NCBI RefSeq assembly: GCF_003031585.1 | Contig: NZ_PWAA01000061.1 | Span: forward strand, 1-64,000 | DNA from: Thalassobius sp. I31.1 | Lineage (GTDB): Bacteria > Pseudomonadota > Alphaproteobacteria > Rhodobacterales > Rhodobacteraceae | Length of the DNA stretch: 64,000 bases | Direction of reading: 5' to 3' | Shown: positions 25,484 through 34,255 of the stretch, in pieces | Layout: each line of letters starts with the position of its first letter | Numbering within the stretch: position 1 is the stretch's first letter | Program-made: the position numbers and the translations under genes | Notes under the pieces: model-generated | What the model was told of the DNA's origin: nothing | What the model saw: only the letters and a program-made list of their open reading frames with translations | Database searches by the model: none

Positions 25484-26866
25484 TCAGTGTGCAGCATCCC
25501 TGCGTTCAAGCCGCAGCCAAATGCCATCCTTTGACCGCACCGTCAGATGCGCAACAGGCACCGGTTCACGCCCTTCAACGCGCGTGATGCGGAAGTTCTT
25601 CAGGATCATTGACAGGATCAGCGGCCCTTCTGCCATGGCAAACCCCGCGCCTGTGCAAACACGACTGCCGGCAGAAAACGGGATCCAGGCGTTGCGCATA
25701 CAGTCCCGGCCATTTTCCGTGTCCCAACGGGTGGGATCAAATCCGTCGGGGTTGTCCCACAGGCGTTCATGGCGATGCAGATGCCAGGGCGAAATCACCA
25801 CCTGCGCGCCGGGATCAATATCACGATCCCGAAAGCGTTCGGGGCAGGTATTCTGGCGCACCATCATCGGCACAGGCGGATAAAGGCGCAGGGATTCACG
25901 GAACACATCACGGCTGACGCGCAGGGTTTTCAACGCTGAGAATTCGGGATTTTCCAGGTCTGCCGCCTCTTGTGCGATCTTTTCTTGCCATTCCGGATAC
26001 AGTGCCATCAGATATAACGTCCAGGCCAGTGCCGACGCGCTGGTTTCATGCCCCGCGAGAAAGAAGATCGCCACCTGATCAACCATTTCCTCAGTCGTGA
26101 ATTTTTCGCCGGTCTGCGGATCTGTTGTGGTCATGATCTTGGTTGCCAGATCATCTGGTGCTGTGCCTGCCTCAATCGCCGCCATACGTTCAGACGTCAG
26201 CTGTGTGATCAGATTACGGATGTCGGCGGCGGCCTGGCGGGTATCTTTGCGAAACAGGCGCGGCATCCAGTCCGGCAGCGGTACAAAAGCCGCGATATTC
26301 AGGATCGGCTGACTGCGCTGATAATCACGAAACCGGGTGAAGACCTCGCGCGCGATTTCATGCTCAATCGGGATTGAAAACAGGGTGCGGAAGATCACGT
26401 CAGCTGCGGCGTGGCTGGTTTCTTCTTCAATCTCAAGCGGCACGCCCTGCCCGACCTCTGCGCGCGCATTCAGACGCGCCACACAGGCCTCTGCCGCGTC
26501 CACCATCGCGGGCCAGGTTTCCCGCAGACGCCCGCCTTCAAAGGACGGATCAATGATGCGTCGCTGGCGTTTCCAGGTCTCGCCATTGGTCAGAAAGACC
26601 GAATTGCCCAGAAGCGGGCGCAGGCCTTCGGAAATACGGCTTGATTTGGGAAAATCATCCGGGCGCTTCTTCAGAACCTCATCAATCAATTCCGGCTGAT
26701 TGATCATATAGCTGCGGAAAAACGGCGTCTTAAACGCCGCCATCCAGGCCCGGTACAGACGCTGTGGCTGGGCAGACAGAATATCCTGGCGGAACAGTTT
26801 CACATACCGCCAGAGCGTCACCTTATCCGGGCGCGCCGGGGGTTTTGGGGGGATCTCATCGTTCAT
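25484..26866 (-). CDS. Cytochrome P450
   Basis: A 460-residue soluble P450 monooxygenase. The I-helix oxygen-activation motif is 'FLAGHETSA', the K-helix ExxR is in 'FRESLRLYPPVPM', and the heme-thiolate loop is 'PFSAGSRVCTGAGFA', with Cys near residue 405. The sequence looks like the CYP102/CYP110-like fatty-acid or terpene group rather than camphor-type P450s, but the substrate cannot be told. No ferredoxin or reductase gene is adjacent. Its ATG overlaps the stop of the upstream alpha/beta hydrolase gene by 4 bp, so the two are translationally coupled and probably work on one substrate. Confidence 0.92.
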   Translation of the reverse strand: MNDEIPPKPPARPDKVTLWRYVKLFRQDILSAQPQRLYRAWMAAFKTPFFRSYMINQPELIDEVLKKRPDDFPKSSRISEGLRPLLGNSVFLTNGETWKRQRRIIDPSFEGGRLRETWPAMVDAAEACVARLNARAEVGQGVPLEIEEETSHAAADVIFRTLFSIPIEHEIAREVFTRFRDYQRSQPILNIAAFVPLPDWMPRLFRKDTRQAAADIRNLITQLTSERMAAIEAGTAPDDLATKIMTTTDPQTGEKFTTEEMVDQVAIFFLAGHETSASALAWTLYLMALYPEWQEKIAQEAADLENPEFSALKTLRVSRDVFRESLRLYPPVPMMVRQNTCPERFRDRDIDPGAQVVISPWHLHRHERLWDNPDGFDPTRWDTENGRDCMRNAWIPFSAGSRVCTGAGFAMAEGPLILSMILKNFRITRVEGREPVPVAHLTVRSKDGIWLRLERRDAAH

Positions 26867-28107
26867 GTCATATCCTTAAACGGCGAGAGCGGGGTTTCCA
26901 GACGTGACTTTGACGCAGGACGATCTTTGTAACGATCCCAAAGCGTTACCGGGCCAGCCGTGATCTGGAAGTAATCGTAATCCTTAGGCGCATCAAAGGC
27001 GCAGAGATACTGGAAATGCAGCCGGAAAAACCGCCAGCGCAATTCCTGCCAGCGCGCCGGTGTCAGGCTTTGGGTGAAGGCGGCGGAAAACACCAGCGGC
27101 CAGTGTTTTTCATCCGGCGCAACACCTGTCACCGCAACCGGATCACACAGCGCAAAGGCGCAGCCATCCCCCGGGGCTGTCACATCGACCCAGGGGATCC
27201 GCGCCTGCCCGGCCATGAAGTGCAGGTCAGCCCGTAAGCGGTTGGCATTTCTCAGGAAAGACACCATAGGCACTACCTGACCAAGGGTCAGAAAAGACAG
27301 GGTTGGCGCATCCTCAGGATATTCATTCGCCCGCAGCAGATCCACCAGTAAAGACACACCGATATGCGCGCCAGAACTATGACCAACCACCAGGATTTCA
27401 TCATAATCCTGCACCAGAGCCTCGCGCAGGCGGCCCCGGAATTCGTCAAGCTTTGCTTCCAGTTCCGGCGGGCTGGCGCCGTGGTTGCGGGCGGACCAGG
27501 AATAGTCGTGCATGAGGTAATAAGCGAACAGTTTATTGTCGATCTTACGGAAGAACCGCAGGGTGAACATCACAGTGGCCAGAAGCACCGGCCAGAAGGC
27601 CAGCCCATGGGTCAGCCAGGACGTCAGCGTGCCAATCCCCCACCCCAGAAACAGGGCCACGATCAGCTGCAGCGTCAGCATGAAGATCGGATAAAGCGCG
27701 GCGATCATCGGGCCTTTGCGGGTTTTCAGAAGTCGCCCGAACGCACCAGATCCGATATAAGTCCAGGCGGTGCGAGCCAGCATCAGATAGGTACGTGGGA
27801 TGTTCTGTGTCATCGTGTCTTTGACGATGTCGGACCAGACCAGCACCTCAAAATCTGCATGCACATCCTGGTCATCAATTCTGGCATCCACCTGCCAGCC
27901 ATAGGGGCCACCGGATTTCGCGGCTTTCAGGGCGATGTCATACCCTGTGATCTCTGCCTGCGCGGCACCTTCCTTGCGGTAAAGCTCGCGGTAGCGGCGG
28001 GGATGAAAAGGATCATAACCCGGCAGATAAAAGATCTTACGTCTGCGCACAGGCGTGGCAGAGGATTGCGTGTCAGAGGACATATTGCGGGCACCATTGA
28101 TCGTCAC
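26863..28107 (-). CDS. Membrane-anchored alpha/beta hydrolase-like protein
   Basis: A 414-residue protein that I cannot assign to a named enzyme. It opens with 'RRKIFYLPGYDPFHPRRYRELY'. Two hydrophobic segments lie at about residues 140-190. A GHSSG nucleophile elbow (about 248-252) sits in 'EILVVGHSSGAHIGVSLLVDLL', and possible acid and His positions follow later. This fits a membrane-bound alpha/beta hydrolase or esterase. The start is uncertain: a GTG at 28107 or an ATG at 28083. It overlaps the P450 gene by 4 bp, so a joint lipid or ester oxidation step is inferred. Confidence 0.7.
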   Translation of the reverse strand: MTINGARNMSSDTQSSATPVRRRKIFYLPGYDPFHPRRYRELYRKEGAAQAEITGYDIALKAAKSGGPYGWQVDARIDDQDVHADFEVLVWSDIVKDTMTQNIPRTYLMLARTAWTYIGSGAFGRLLKTRKGPMIAALYPIFMLTLQLIVALFLGWGIGTLTSWLTHGLAFWPVLLATVMFTLRFFRKIDNKLFAYYLMHDYSWSARNHGASPPELEAKLDEFRGRLREALVQDYDEILVVGHSSGAHIGVSLLVDLLRANEYPEDAPTLSFLTLGQVVPMVSFLRNANRLRADLHFMAGQARIPWVDVTAPGDGCAFALCDPVAVTGVAPDEKHWPLVFSAAFTQSLTPARWQELRWRFFRLHFQYLCAFDAPKDYDYFQITAGPVTLWDRYKDRPASKSRLETPLSPFKDMT

Positions 28108-28204
28108 CCCGCTTTGATAAACCGGGAACAGGGTGAGATTAAGTTAAATTCGTAATGTGCCCGCCGTTGAGACGATGATCTGCGGCATTTGCGCCGCAGA
28201 AGGG

Positions 28205-28972
28205 TTAACCAAAGGCCTGAAGAACCGGGAATTTCTCGTTAATCCAGAGGGCAAATTCCGTGAACTGCCCCGTCGCCATCATCAGACCAACCGTCCAGAG
28301 CAACAAACCCATGGTGGCCTCAATCCGGCCCATGTGGCGTTTCATCCAGTTCATAAGGCCTTTCAGGCGCGGGAAGAAGGCCGCAACCAGCAGGAAGGGA
28401 ATGCCAAGCCCAAGGGCATAGAAGCCCAACAGAAGGACGGAACGGGCGGCATCGCCTTCCATCATCGCCATTGTGCTGATCGCACCCAGGATCGGGCCAA
28501 GGCACGGGGACCAGCCAAAGGCAAAGGCCAGACCCAGGATAAAGGCACCAAAGGCTGATCCACCCTGATCACCGGCGTCAATACGGGCTTCGCGGTCCAT
28601 GAACTTAATCCGGAACACACCGACAAAATGCGCACCCATGATCATAATCACGATACCCGCGATGGTCATGAACAGCGTCTGATTCTGGATCAGGAACCGT
28701 CCGGCAAAAGATGCGGCCAGCCCCATCATCAGAAAGACGACAGACAGGCCCATCACGAAAAACACGGCAGCCAGAAGGACTTTGCCGCGTCCCTTTGCCT
28801 GACCGGTCTCATCGCCTGACATCTCTGTCATGCTGATCCCGCTCATATAGGCAAGGTATGGCGGCACAATCGGCAGCACACAGGGGCTGAGAAAGGAGAT
28901 CAGTCCACCCGCCAGTGCGATGAACAATGAAACCAGCAGAGAGGCGTCAAAAATATGGGTCGCGTCAAGCAC
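28205..28972 (-). CDS. ccdA: CcdA-family cytochrome c biogenesis / thiol-disulfide transporter
   Basis: A 255-residue inner-membrane protein with six predicted helices. The two redox cysteines sit in 'SFLSPCVLPIVPPYLAYMSG' (about residue 30) and 'GWSPCLGPILG' (about 147), the CcdA hallmark. It carries electrons from cytoplasmic thioredoxin to periplasmic acceptors used in cytochrome c maturation and disulfide repair. A GTG start follows an AGGA site. The gene is divergent from the TusA-like gene. Confidence 0.9.
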   Translation of the reverse strand: MLDATHIFDASLLVSLFIALAGGLISFLSPCVLPIVPPYLAYMSGISMTEMSGDETGQAKGRGKVLLAAVFFVMGLSVVFLMMGLAASFAGRFLIQNQTLFMTIAGIVIMIMGAHFVGVFRIKFMDREARIDAGDQGGSAFGAFILGLAFAFGWSPCLGPILGAISTMAMMEGDAARSVLLLGFYALGLGIPFLLVAAFFPRLKGLMNWMKRHMGRIEATMGLLLWTVGLMMATGQFTEFALWINEKFPVLQAFG

Positions 28973-29093
28973 GGGGCGTCCTTTCGAAAATCAATATGCG
29001 GGTATGTCTTTACCGCTCTCGTTATTTAGGCGAAACACGGCAGAAGGTCACGTTGCAGAATGTCACAATGACGTGCACAAAAGGAGAGCCGGG

Positions 29094-29336
29094 ATGACAG
29101 AAAAACCAAAGGCCGATCTGGACGTGGATGCCATCGGGCTGCTCTGTCCCCTGCCCGTGCTGCGCGCGGCCAAACGTTTGCGCAGCCTCGCGCCCGGTCA
29201 GGTGCTGCGGCTGGAAACAGATGACCCTGCGGCGGTGATTGATGTGCCACATTTCTGCAATGAAAGCGGGCATGTGTTGCTGGATCAGCAGGCGGGCGAA
29301 AACGCCCATATCTGGTGGATCCGCCACAAGGGTTAA
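29094..29336 (+). CDS. TusA-family sulfurtransferase
   Basis: An 80-residue cytosolic protein of the TusA/SirA fold. The conserved sulfur-carrying Cys lies in 'DAIGLLCPLPVLRAAKRLRSL' (the CPxP motif, residue about 19), followed by 'GQVLRLETDDPAAVIDVP'. TusA relays persulfide sulfur for tRNA thiolation or other sulfur trafficking. The start follows GGAG. The gene is single, between ccdA (divergent) and rne (convergent), so which pathway it serves is not clear. Confidence 0.88.
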   Translation: MTEKPKADLDVDAIGLLCPLPVLRAAKRLRSLAPGQVLRLETDDPAAVIDVPHFCNESGHVLLDQQAGENAHIWWIRHKG

Positions 29337-29354
29337 AAAGCCTGAAGACACAAA

Positions 29355-29392
29355 AGAAAACGCCGGGCTGTTGACCCGGCGTTTTCTTATTT
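29355..29392. terminator. Bidirectional terminator
   Basis: AGAAAACGCCGGG (29355-29367) and CCCGGCGTTTTCT (29375-29387) form a perfect 13-bp stem with a 7-nt loop. It serves the TusA-like gene and the convergent rne. Confidence 0.92.
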
Positions 29393-29397
29393 TCAGA

Positions 29398-32334
29398 TCA
29401 GCTGCCCATAGACCACCACCCGCGCCGTTTTGGCTTGGGGGGTTCGTCATTCGCCGGGGCTTCTTCTGTCACGACTTCCGCCACAGGTTCGGCCACCACT
29501 TCTTTGGGGGCTTCTTCCGCAACAGGTGCAGCTTCAACCACTGCTGGTTCTTCTGCGGCCGCTGGTGCGACAGGTTCCGCCGGGGTTTCCTCAGCTGCCA
29601 CTGCTTCCACAGGGGCTTCTTCCGCGACAGGAGCCGCAACAGGCGCTTTCTTACGGGTGCGACGCGGCTTTGGCTTTTCGGCTTCAGAGGGTGCCTCTTC
29701 CGCAGCTTCCGCTGGTGCGTCAGTCGTGGTCTCAGCCGGGGCTTCTACAGGTGCTTCCACCTCTTCCACCTTCTTACGACGCGTGCGGCGTTTCTTCGGC
29801 TTTTCTTCAGCCTCTGCTTCCGCGGCTTCCGGAGTTGCCTCTTCCGCAGGCGCTTCAGTCACCTCATCGGTTTTCTTACGACGGGTCCGGCGCGGCTTTG
29901 GCTTTTCTTCAGATTGCTCGGCTGCGTCAGTGGATTCCGCAGCATCCGCAGGTGTTTCGGTTGCATCCTCAGAAGCAGCGTCCCCTTCTTCAGAGGTTTC
30001 GCCTTCCTGGCCTTCAGCACCTTCACCACGGCGACCACGGCCACCACGACGGCGGGAACGACGACGGCGTTTGCGCTTTGGCGCATCCTCATCATCACCT
30101 TCTTCGGTGGTCTCAGCTTCGTCCGCTTCCACAGCCTCGTCGATGTCTTCCATCATTTCGATGCTGCCGGTCACAACTTCGGCCTCAGCAGGTTTCACAC
30201 GACGGGTCGCAGTTTTGAAACGCTCGATGGTGAAATCCGGGCTGGTCAGATGCGGATCGGCCTCAAGGCGGATCGAAATGCCATAGCGGGTTTCGATGTC
30301 AGAGATATGTTCACGTTTGTTGTTGAACAGATAGTTGATCACCGCAATCGGCGCTTTCAGAAGGACTTCGCGGGACCGCTTGCGCACGCCCTCTTCTTCC
30401 AGGGCACGCAGAATGGTCAGGGCCAGGTTGTCGTCGGAACGGATCAGACCGGTGCCGTGACAATGTGCGCAAGGCTGTGTTGTGGCCTCAAGCATGCCCG
30501 GGCGCAGACGCTGACGGGACATTTCAAGCAGACCAAAGCCGGAAATACGACCAACCTGAATACGGGCGCGGTCGGTTTTCAGACGGTCTTTCAGACGTTT
30601 TTCAACCGCGTTGTTGTTGCGGCGTTCATCCATATCGATGAAGTCAATCACGATCAGACCAGCAAGGTCACGCAGACGCGCCTGACGGGCGACTTCTTCA
30701 GCCGCCTCAAGGTTAGTCTTCAGCGCGGTTTCTTCAATGGACCCTTCTTTGGTCGCCCGACCAGAGTTCACATCAACCGCCACAAGGGCTTCGGTCACGT
30801 CAATCACGATATAACCACCGGATTTCAGCTGAACCGTCGGGTTGAACATGCCGGACAGGTAATTTTCAACCTGGAAACGGGCGAACAACGGCAGTTGTTC
30901 CTTATAGCGTTTCACGTTTTTCGCGTGAGACGGCATGATCATCTTCATGAAATCTTTGGCGGTGCGATACCCTGCTTCGCCATCCACGATCACTTCGTCA
31001 ATGTCGCCATTGTACAGATCACGGATCGTGCGTTTGATCAGGTTGCCTTCTTCATAGATCTTGGCTGGCGCGATAGATTTCAGTGTCAGTTCGCGGATCT
31101 GTTCCCACATGCGTTGCAGGTATTCGTAATCGCGTTTGATTTCGCTTTTGGTGCGCTGCGCACCGGCCGTGCGCACAATCAGACCCGCGCCCTGTGGCAC
31201 GTCGATCTCATTGGCGATTTCTTTCAGTTTCTTACGGTCAGCAGCGTTTGTGATCTTACGGGAAATCCCGCCACCACGGGCGGTGTTTGGCATCAGAACG
31301 CAGTAGCGACCCGCCAGAGACAGGTAAGTTGTCAGCGCAGCACCCTTGTTGCCGCGTTCCTCTTTCACAACCTGCACCAGAAGGATCTGGCGTACTTTCA
31401 CCACTTCCTGGATTTTATAGCGGCGCGGGCGTGGTTTGCGTGGGCGGCGCACTTCGGCCTGAACATCGTCATCTGCAACAGATTCGATGGTTTCATCTTT
31501 GTCTTTGGCTTCAGGACGCTCGGCTTCTTCCCCGTCGTCGTCAGACGCATCTGCGTCGTCAGAAGAACTGTCCTGCGCAGAGGTTTCTTCTGTTTCAGTT
31601 GCTTCAGTTGCTTCAGCAGTGTCCTCAGCAACAGCGTCCGCGGCAGCAGCTTCGACAGGTGCAGCCTCTTCAGCTGTCGCGTCTTCCGCAGGTGCATCAA
31701 CAGCTGCTTCAACCGCTTCAGCAACGGCTTCCTCAACAACTTCGGCGGTGTTTTCGGTTACGGTCTCTGCCTCTGCAGCGGTCTCTTCTTCAGAACCGGC
31801 TTCAGGGGTTTCAACAGGGGTTTCCCCGACCAGCTCCATAGGGGAGCTGCCTTCAACATCGTCGCGATCATCGTCCAGATCCACAACTTCCATGCCGGAA
31901 GGTGCATCTGTCTCAGTCACTTCACGCGTTTCAACCGCATCGGTGTTTTCCGCTTTCGCAGCAGCCGATTTACGGCGACGGCGACGGCGTGGCTTTTCTT
32001 CAGACTGTGCGTCACGCGCATCATCTTCGGCGCGCATCGCATCCGCATATGCGCGCTCTTCTTCCATCAGAGCTTCGCGATCCGCGAGCGGGATCTGATA
32101 GTAATCCGGGTGAATTTCTGAAAACGCCAGGAAACCATGACGGTTTCCGCCATAATCCACAAAAGCCGCCTGCAGGGAAGGTTCAACACGTGTGACCTTC
32201 GCCAGGTAAATATTACCTGCTAGCTGGCGCTTATTTTCACTTTCAAAGTCGAATTCCTCAACTTTGTTTCCGTCAACCACAACAACGCGGGTCTCTTCCG
32301 CGTGGGTGGCATCGATGAGCATCTTTTTTGCCAT
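29398..32334 (-). CDS. rne: Ribonuclease E
   Basis: A 978-residue endoribonuclease for mRNA decay and rRNA/tRNA processing. The start at 32334 ('MAKKMLIDATHAEETR') is the conserved Rne N-terminus. An S1-type RNA-binding domain (about 37-80 and after 290) is interrupted by a roughly 200-residue Glu/Ala-rich acidic insertion with basic patches, typical of alphaproteobacteria. The catalytic Asp region follows ('VDVNSGRATK', 'VIDFIDMDERRN'), then the zinc-link-like 'CAHCHGTG'. The C-terminal 300 residues alternate Arg-rich and Ala/Glu-rich tracts that scaffold the degradosome. A long leader precedes it. Confidence 0.95.
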   Translation of the reverse strand: MAKKMLIDATHAEETRVVVVDGNKVEEFDFESENKRQLAGNIYLAKVTRVEPSLQAAFVDYGGNRHGFLAFSEIHPDYYQIPLADREALMEEERAYADAMRAEDDARDAQSEEKPRRRRRRKSAAAKAENTDAVETREVTETDAPSGMEVVDLDDDRDDVEGSSPMELVGETPVETPEAGSEEETAAEAETVTENTAEVVEEAVAEAVEAAVDAPAEDATAEEAAPVEAAAADAVAEDTAEATEATETEETSAQDSSSDDADASDDDGEEAERPEAKDKDETIESVADDDVQAEVRRPRKPRPRRYKIQEVVKVRQILLVQVVKEERGNKGAALTTYLSLAGRYCVLMPNTARGGGISRKITNAADRKKLKEIANEIDVPQGAGLIVRTAGAQRTKSEIKRDYEYLQRMWEQIRELTLKSIAPAKIYEEGNLIKRTIRDLYNGDIDEVIVDGEAGYRTAKDFMKMIMPSHAKNVKRYKEQLPLFARFQVENYLSGMFNPTVQLKSGGYIVIDVTEALVAVDVNSGRATKEGSIEETALKTNLEAAEEVARQARLRDLAGLIVIDFIDMDERRNNNAVEKRLKDRLKTDRARIQVGRISGFGLLEMSRQRLRPGMLEATTQPCAHCHGTGLIRSDDNLALTILRALEEEGVRKRSREVLLKAPIAVINYLFNNKREHISDIETRYGISIRLEADPHLTSPDFTIERFKTATRRVKPAEAEVVTGSIEMMEDIDEAVEADEAETTEEGDDEDAPKRKRRRRSRRRGGRGRRGEGAEGQEGETSEEGDAASEDATETPADAAESTDAAEQSEEKPKPRRTRRKKTDEVTEAPAEEATPEAAEAEAEEKPKKRRTRRKKVEEVEAPVEAPAETTTDAPAEAAEEAPSEAEKPKPRRTRKKAPVAAPVAEEAPVEAVAAEETPAEPVAPAAAEEPAVVEAAPVAEEAPKEVVAEPVAEVVTEEAPANDEPPKPKRRGWWSMGS

Positions 32335-32806
32335 TGAATTGTCTTGCAGAGCAGCGACGCAGGCCGGGGCACGCGAAGGCGTGTCGACCGGCGGTCTGTT
32401 CTGCTTTGTCCTGATTGGGCGTACGGGGTGCTGCAAATACCGGCGCGGGGAAGCATTGCTTCCCTGTCACGTCGCCCTTGTGCTGCACTGCCTCGCATCG
32501 CGTTTCTCTCTGACGTCTTTGTGACGCCTGTTTATGTGCTCTGCGCATCTCGCGGGTTTGTCAGCGCCCGCAGGGCCAGAAGCTGTATCCGGTTGCCGGT
32601 TTGTCTGATCATCTGTCGTCAGATCTGTCGGTAACCACATCAGTCTGCCGGAAGCTGGCGTTTGTCGCCCTGCCCCTGGCAGTGAATTCCATCGGCGCAC
32701 ACCTATAGCCGCCGTATGTGCAACATAGTGTCATATACCGGTTAATTACAATGGCAAAACGAACAGAATGTTTTCCTTTGCACAATTCGCAATTCCGGGA
32801 ATGCAA
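32335..32806 (-). other. Long leader region upstream of rne
   Basis: About 470 bp without a coding frame I trust. It probably holds the rne promoter and a long 5' untranslated leader. Several GC-rich inverted segments are visible, for example around GCCCGCAGGGCC near 32570. Long rne leaders mediate autoregulation in enteric bacteria; whether that applies here is unknown. Confidence 0.45.
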
Positions 32807-32808
32807 AA

Positions 32809-32833
32809 CGGCGTGCCTGTGTGTAGCACGCCG
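32809..32833 (-). terminator. Likely terminator upstream of dctD stop region
   Basis: CGGCGTGC (32809-32816) and GCACGCCG (32826-32833) form an 8-bp stem. Read on the minus strand it is followed by TTTTGC, so it probably ends the dctBD transcript that stops at 32885. Confidence 0.7.
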
Positions 32834-32884
32834 CTGGTATAATTCACGATGGGTTAAGCAGATGTGAACGCATATATTCTGTGA

Positions 32885-34222
32885 TCAACCCAGATAATCA
32901 GATCGCTGCAGACCGTATTTCGCCATTTTCTCGTTCAGGGTCCGGCGCGGCAGGCACAGTTCTTCCATCACATTCACGATAGATCCCTTATGGCGGCGCA
33001 TGGTGTTGTCGATCAGCATGCGTTCAAAGGCTTCGACATACTCTTTCAGCGGCTTGCCTTCGGTTGTCATCACCGGTTGCGCGTCATCATCATCCGCCAT
33101 CAGAAGGCTTGCGATGGTGCCGGACCCACGACGGTTCTGCAGCACGGCGCGCTCTGCCACATTGATCAGCTGGCGGATATTGCCCGGCCATGGGGCCTGC
33201 AGCAGTTGCGCCGCTTCCTGGGCGGACACCTCTGGTGCCGGGCAGCCATATTCTTCGGCAAACTGCTCAGAGAGGCGGGAAAACAACAGAAGCACATCGT
33301 CATCACGTGCGCGCAGCGGCGGCAGTGTGATTTTCAGTGCAGCAAGGCGGAAGTACAGATCCGGGCGCAGGGCATCTTCCAGGGTTTTGCCCGCTTCCTG
33401 CAGGTTGGAAATCGCGATCACCCGGGTTTCGGCCGGGTTGCCCTGATCATTGATGAAGGTCAGCAGACGCGCCTGGGCGGCCTGGGACAGGGTTTCAATG
33501 TCTTCCAGAACCAGCGTGCCACCACGGGCGGCCTCAACCAGCGGGATCGACCCGCCATCATCGTCCATCGGACCAAACAGCGTTTTCAGAAGGGCTTCTT
33601 CCTCAAGTGCCGCGCAGGACAGCAGGATGAATTTCTTACCCGCACGCGGGCCAACGGCGTGCAGCGCATGGGCAACAAGGGATTTACCCGTGCCGGTTTC
33701 GCCCTCAATCAGCACGTGACCATCGGCCTGTCCCAGATCCAGGATGTCTTCGCGCAGGCGCTGCATTGCATCGGAAGACCCGATCAGTTTTTTCATGATC
33801 GTGCCGCCATCAGACAGCTCTTTGCGCAGAGCACGGGAATCCAGCGTCATTCGACGGCGTTGGGTGGCTTTCTTGGCCAGTTCGGTCATCCGATCCGGGT
33901 TGAAAGGCTTTTCAAGGAAATCCCAGGCGCCCAGACGCATGGCCTCAACCGCCATCGGCACATCGCCGTGCCCTGTGATCATGATGACAGGCAGGCCGCT
34001 GTCGATGCTCATCAGCTTTTTCAGGAACTGCATCCCGTCCATGCCCGGCATACGGATGTCAGAGACCACAACGCCAGGATAATCCGGGCCAAGGCCTTTC
34101 AGTGCTTCTTCTGCGGATGCAAAGGTTTCTGTGTCAAAACCAGACAGTGCAAGCCACTGGCTGATGGACTGACGCATGTCCCGTTCATCATCCACGATCG
34201 CAATTTTCATAGCCTGTGCCAT
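32885..34222 (-). CDS. dctD: C4-dicarboxylate response regulator DctD, GAFTGA loop missing
   Basis: A 445-residue NtrC-type regulator: receiver domain (residues 5-120, phospho-Asp in 'VVVSDIRMPG'), AAA+ domain (about 140-365) and a Fis-type HTH ('GSIVNVMEELCLPRRTLNEKM'). Walker A 'GETGTGKS' and Walker B 'GGTLVLEDIE' are present. The GAFTGA loop that contacts sigma-54 is absent: 'LFGPMDDDGGSIPLVEAARGG' goes straight to Walker B. It may therefore act without sigma-54, as R. capsulatus NtrC does. It lies 33 bp downstream of the kinase gene with a GGAG site, forming a normal two-component operon. Confidence 0.9.
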   Translation of the reverse strand: MAQAMKIAIVDDERDMRQSISQWLALSGFDTETFASAEEALKGLGPDYPGVVVSDIRMPGMDGMQFLKKLMSIDSGLPVIMITGHGDVPMAVEAMRLGAWDFLEKPFNPDRMTELAKKATQRRRMTLDSRALRKELSDGGTIMKKLIGSSDAMQRLREDILDLGQADGHVLIEGETGTGKSLVAHALHAVGPRAGKKFILLSCAALEEEALLKTLFGPMDDDGGSIPLVEAARGGTLVLEDIETLSQAAQARLLTFINDQGNPAETRVIAISNLQEAGKTLEDALRPDLYFRLAALKITLPPLRARDDDVLLLFSRLSEQFAEEYGCPAPEVSAQEAAQLLQAPWPGNIRQLINVAERAVLQNRRGSGTIASLLMADDDDAQPVMTTEGKPLKEYVEAFERMLIDNTMRRHKGSIVNVMEELCLPRRTLNEKMAKYGLQRSDYLG

Positions 34223-34255
34223 TTACTTCACTCCTGCCCGGTGTACGGGCTTTTC

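Noticed and set aside
29239-32121. A very long plus-strand open frame opposite rne
   Set aside because: It mirrors the biased codons of the RNase E gene, has no ribosome site, and its translation is low-complexity. RNase E on the other strand has clear domains.
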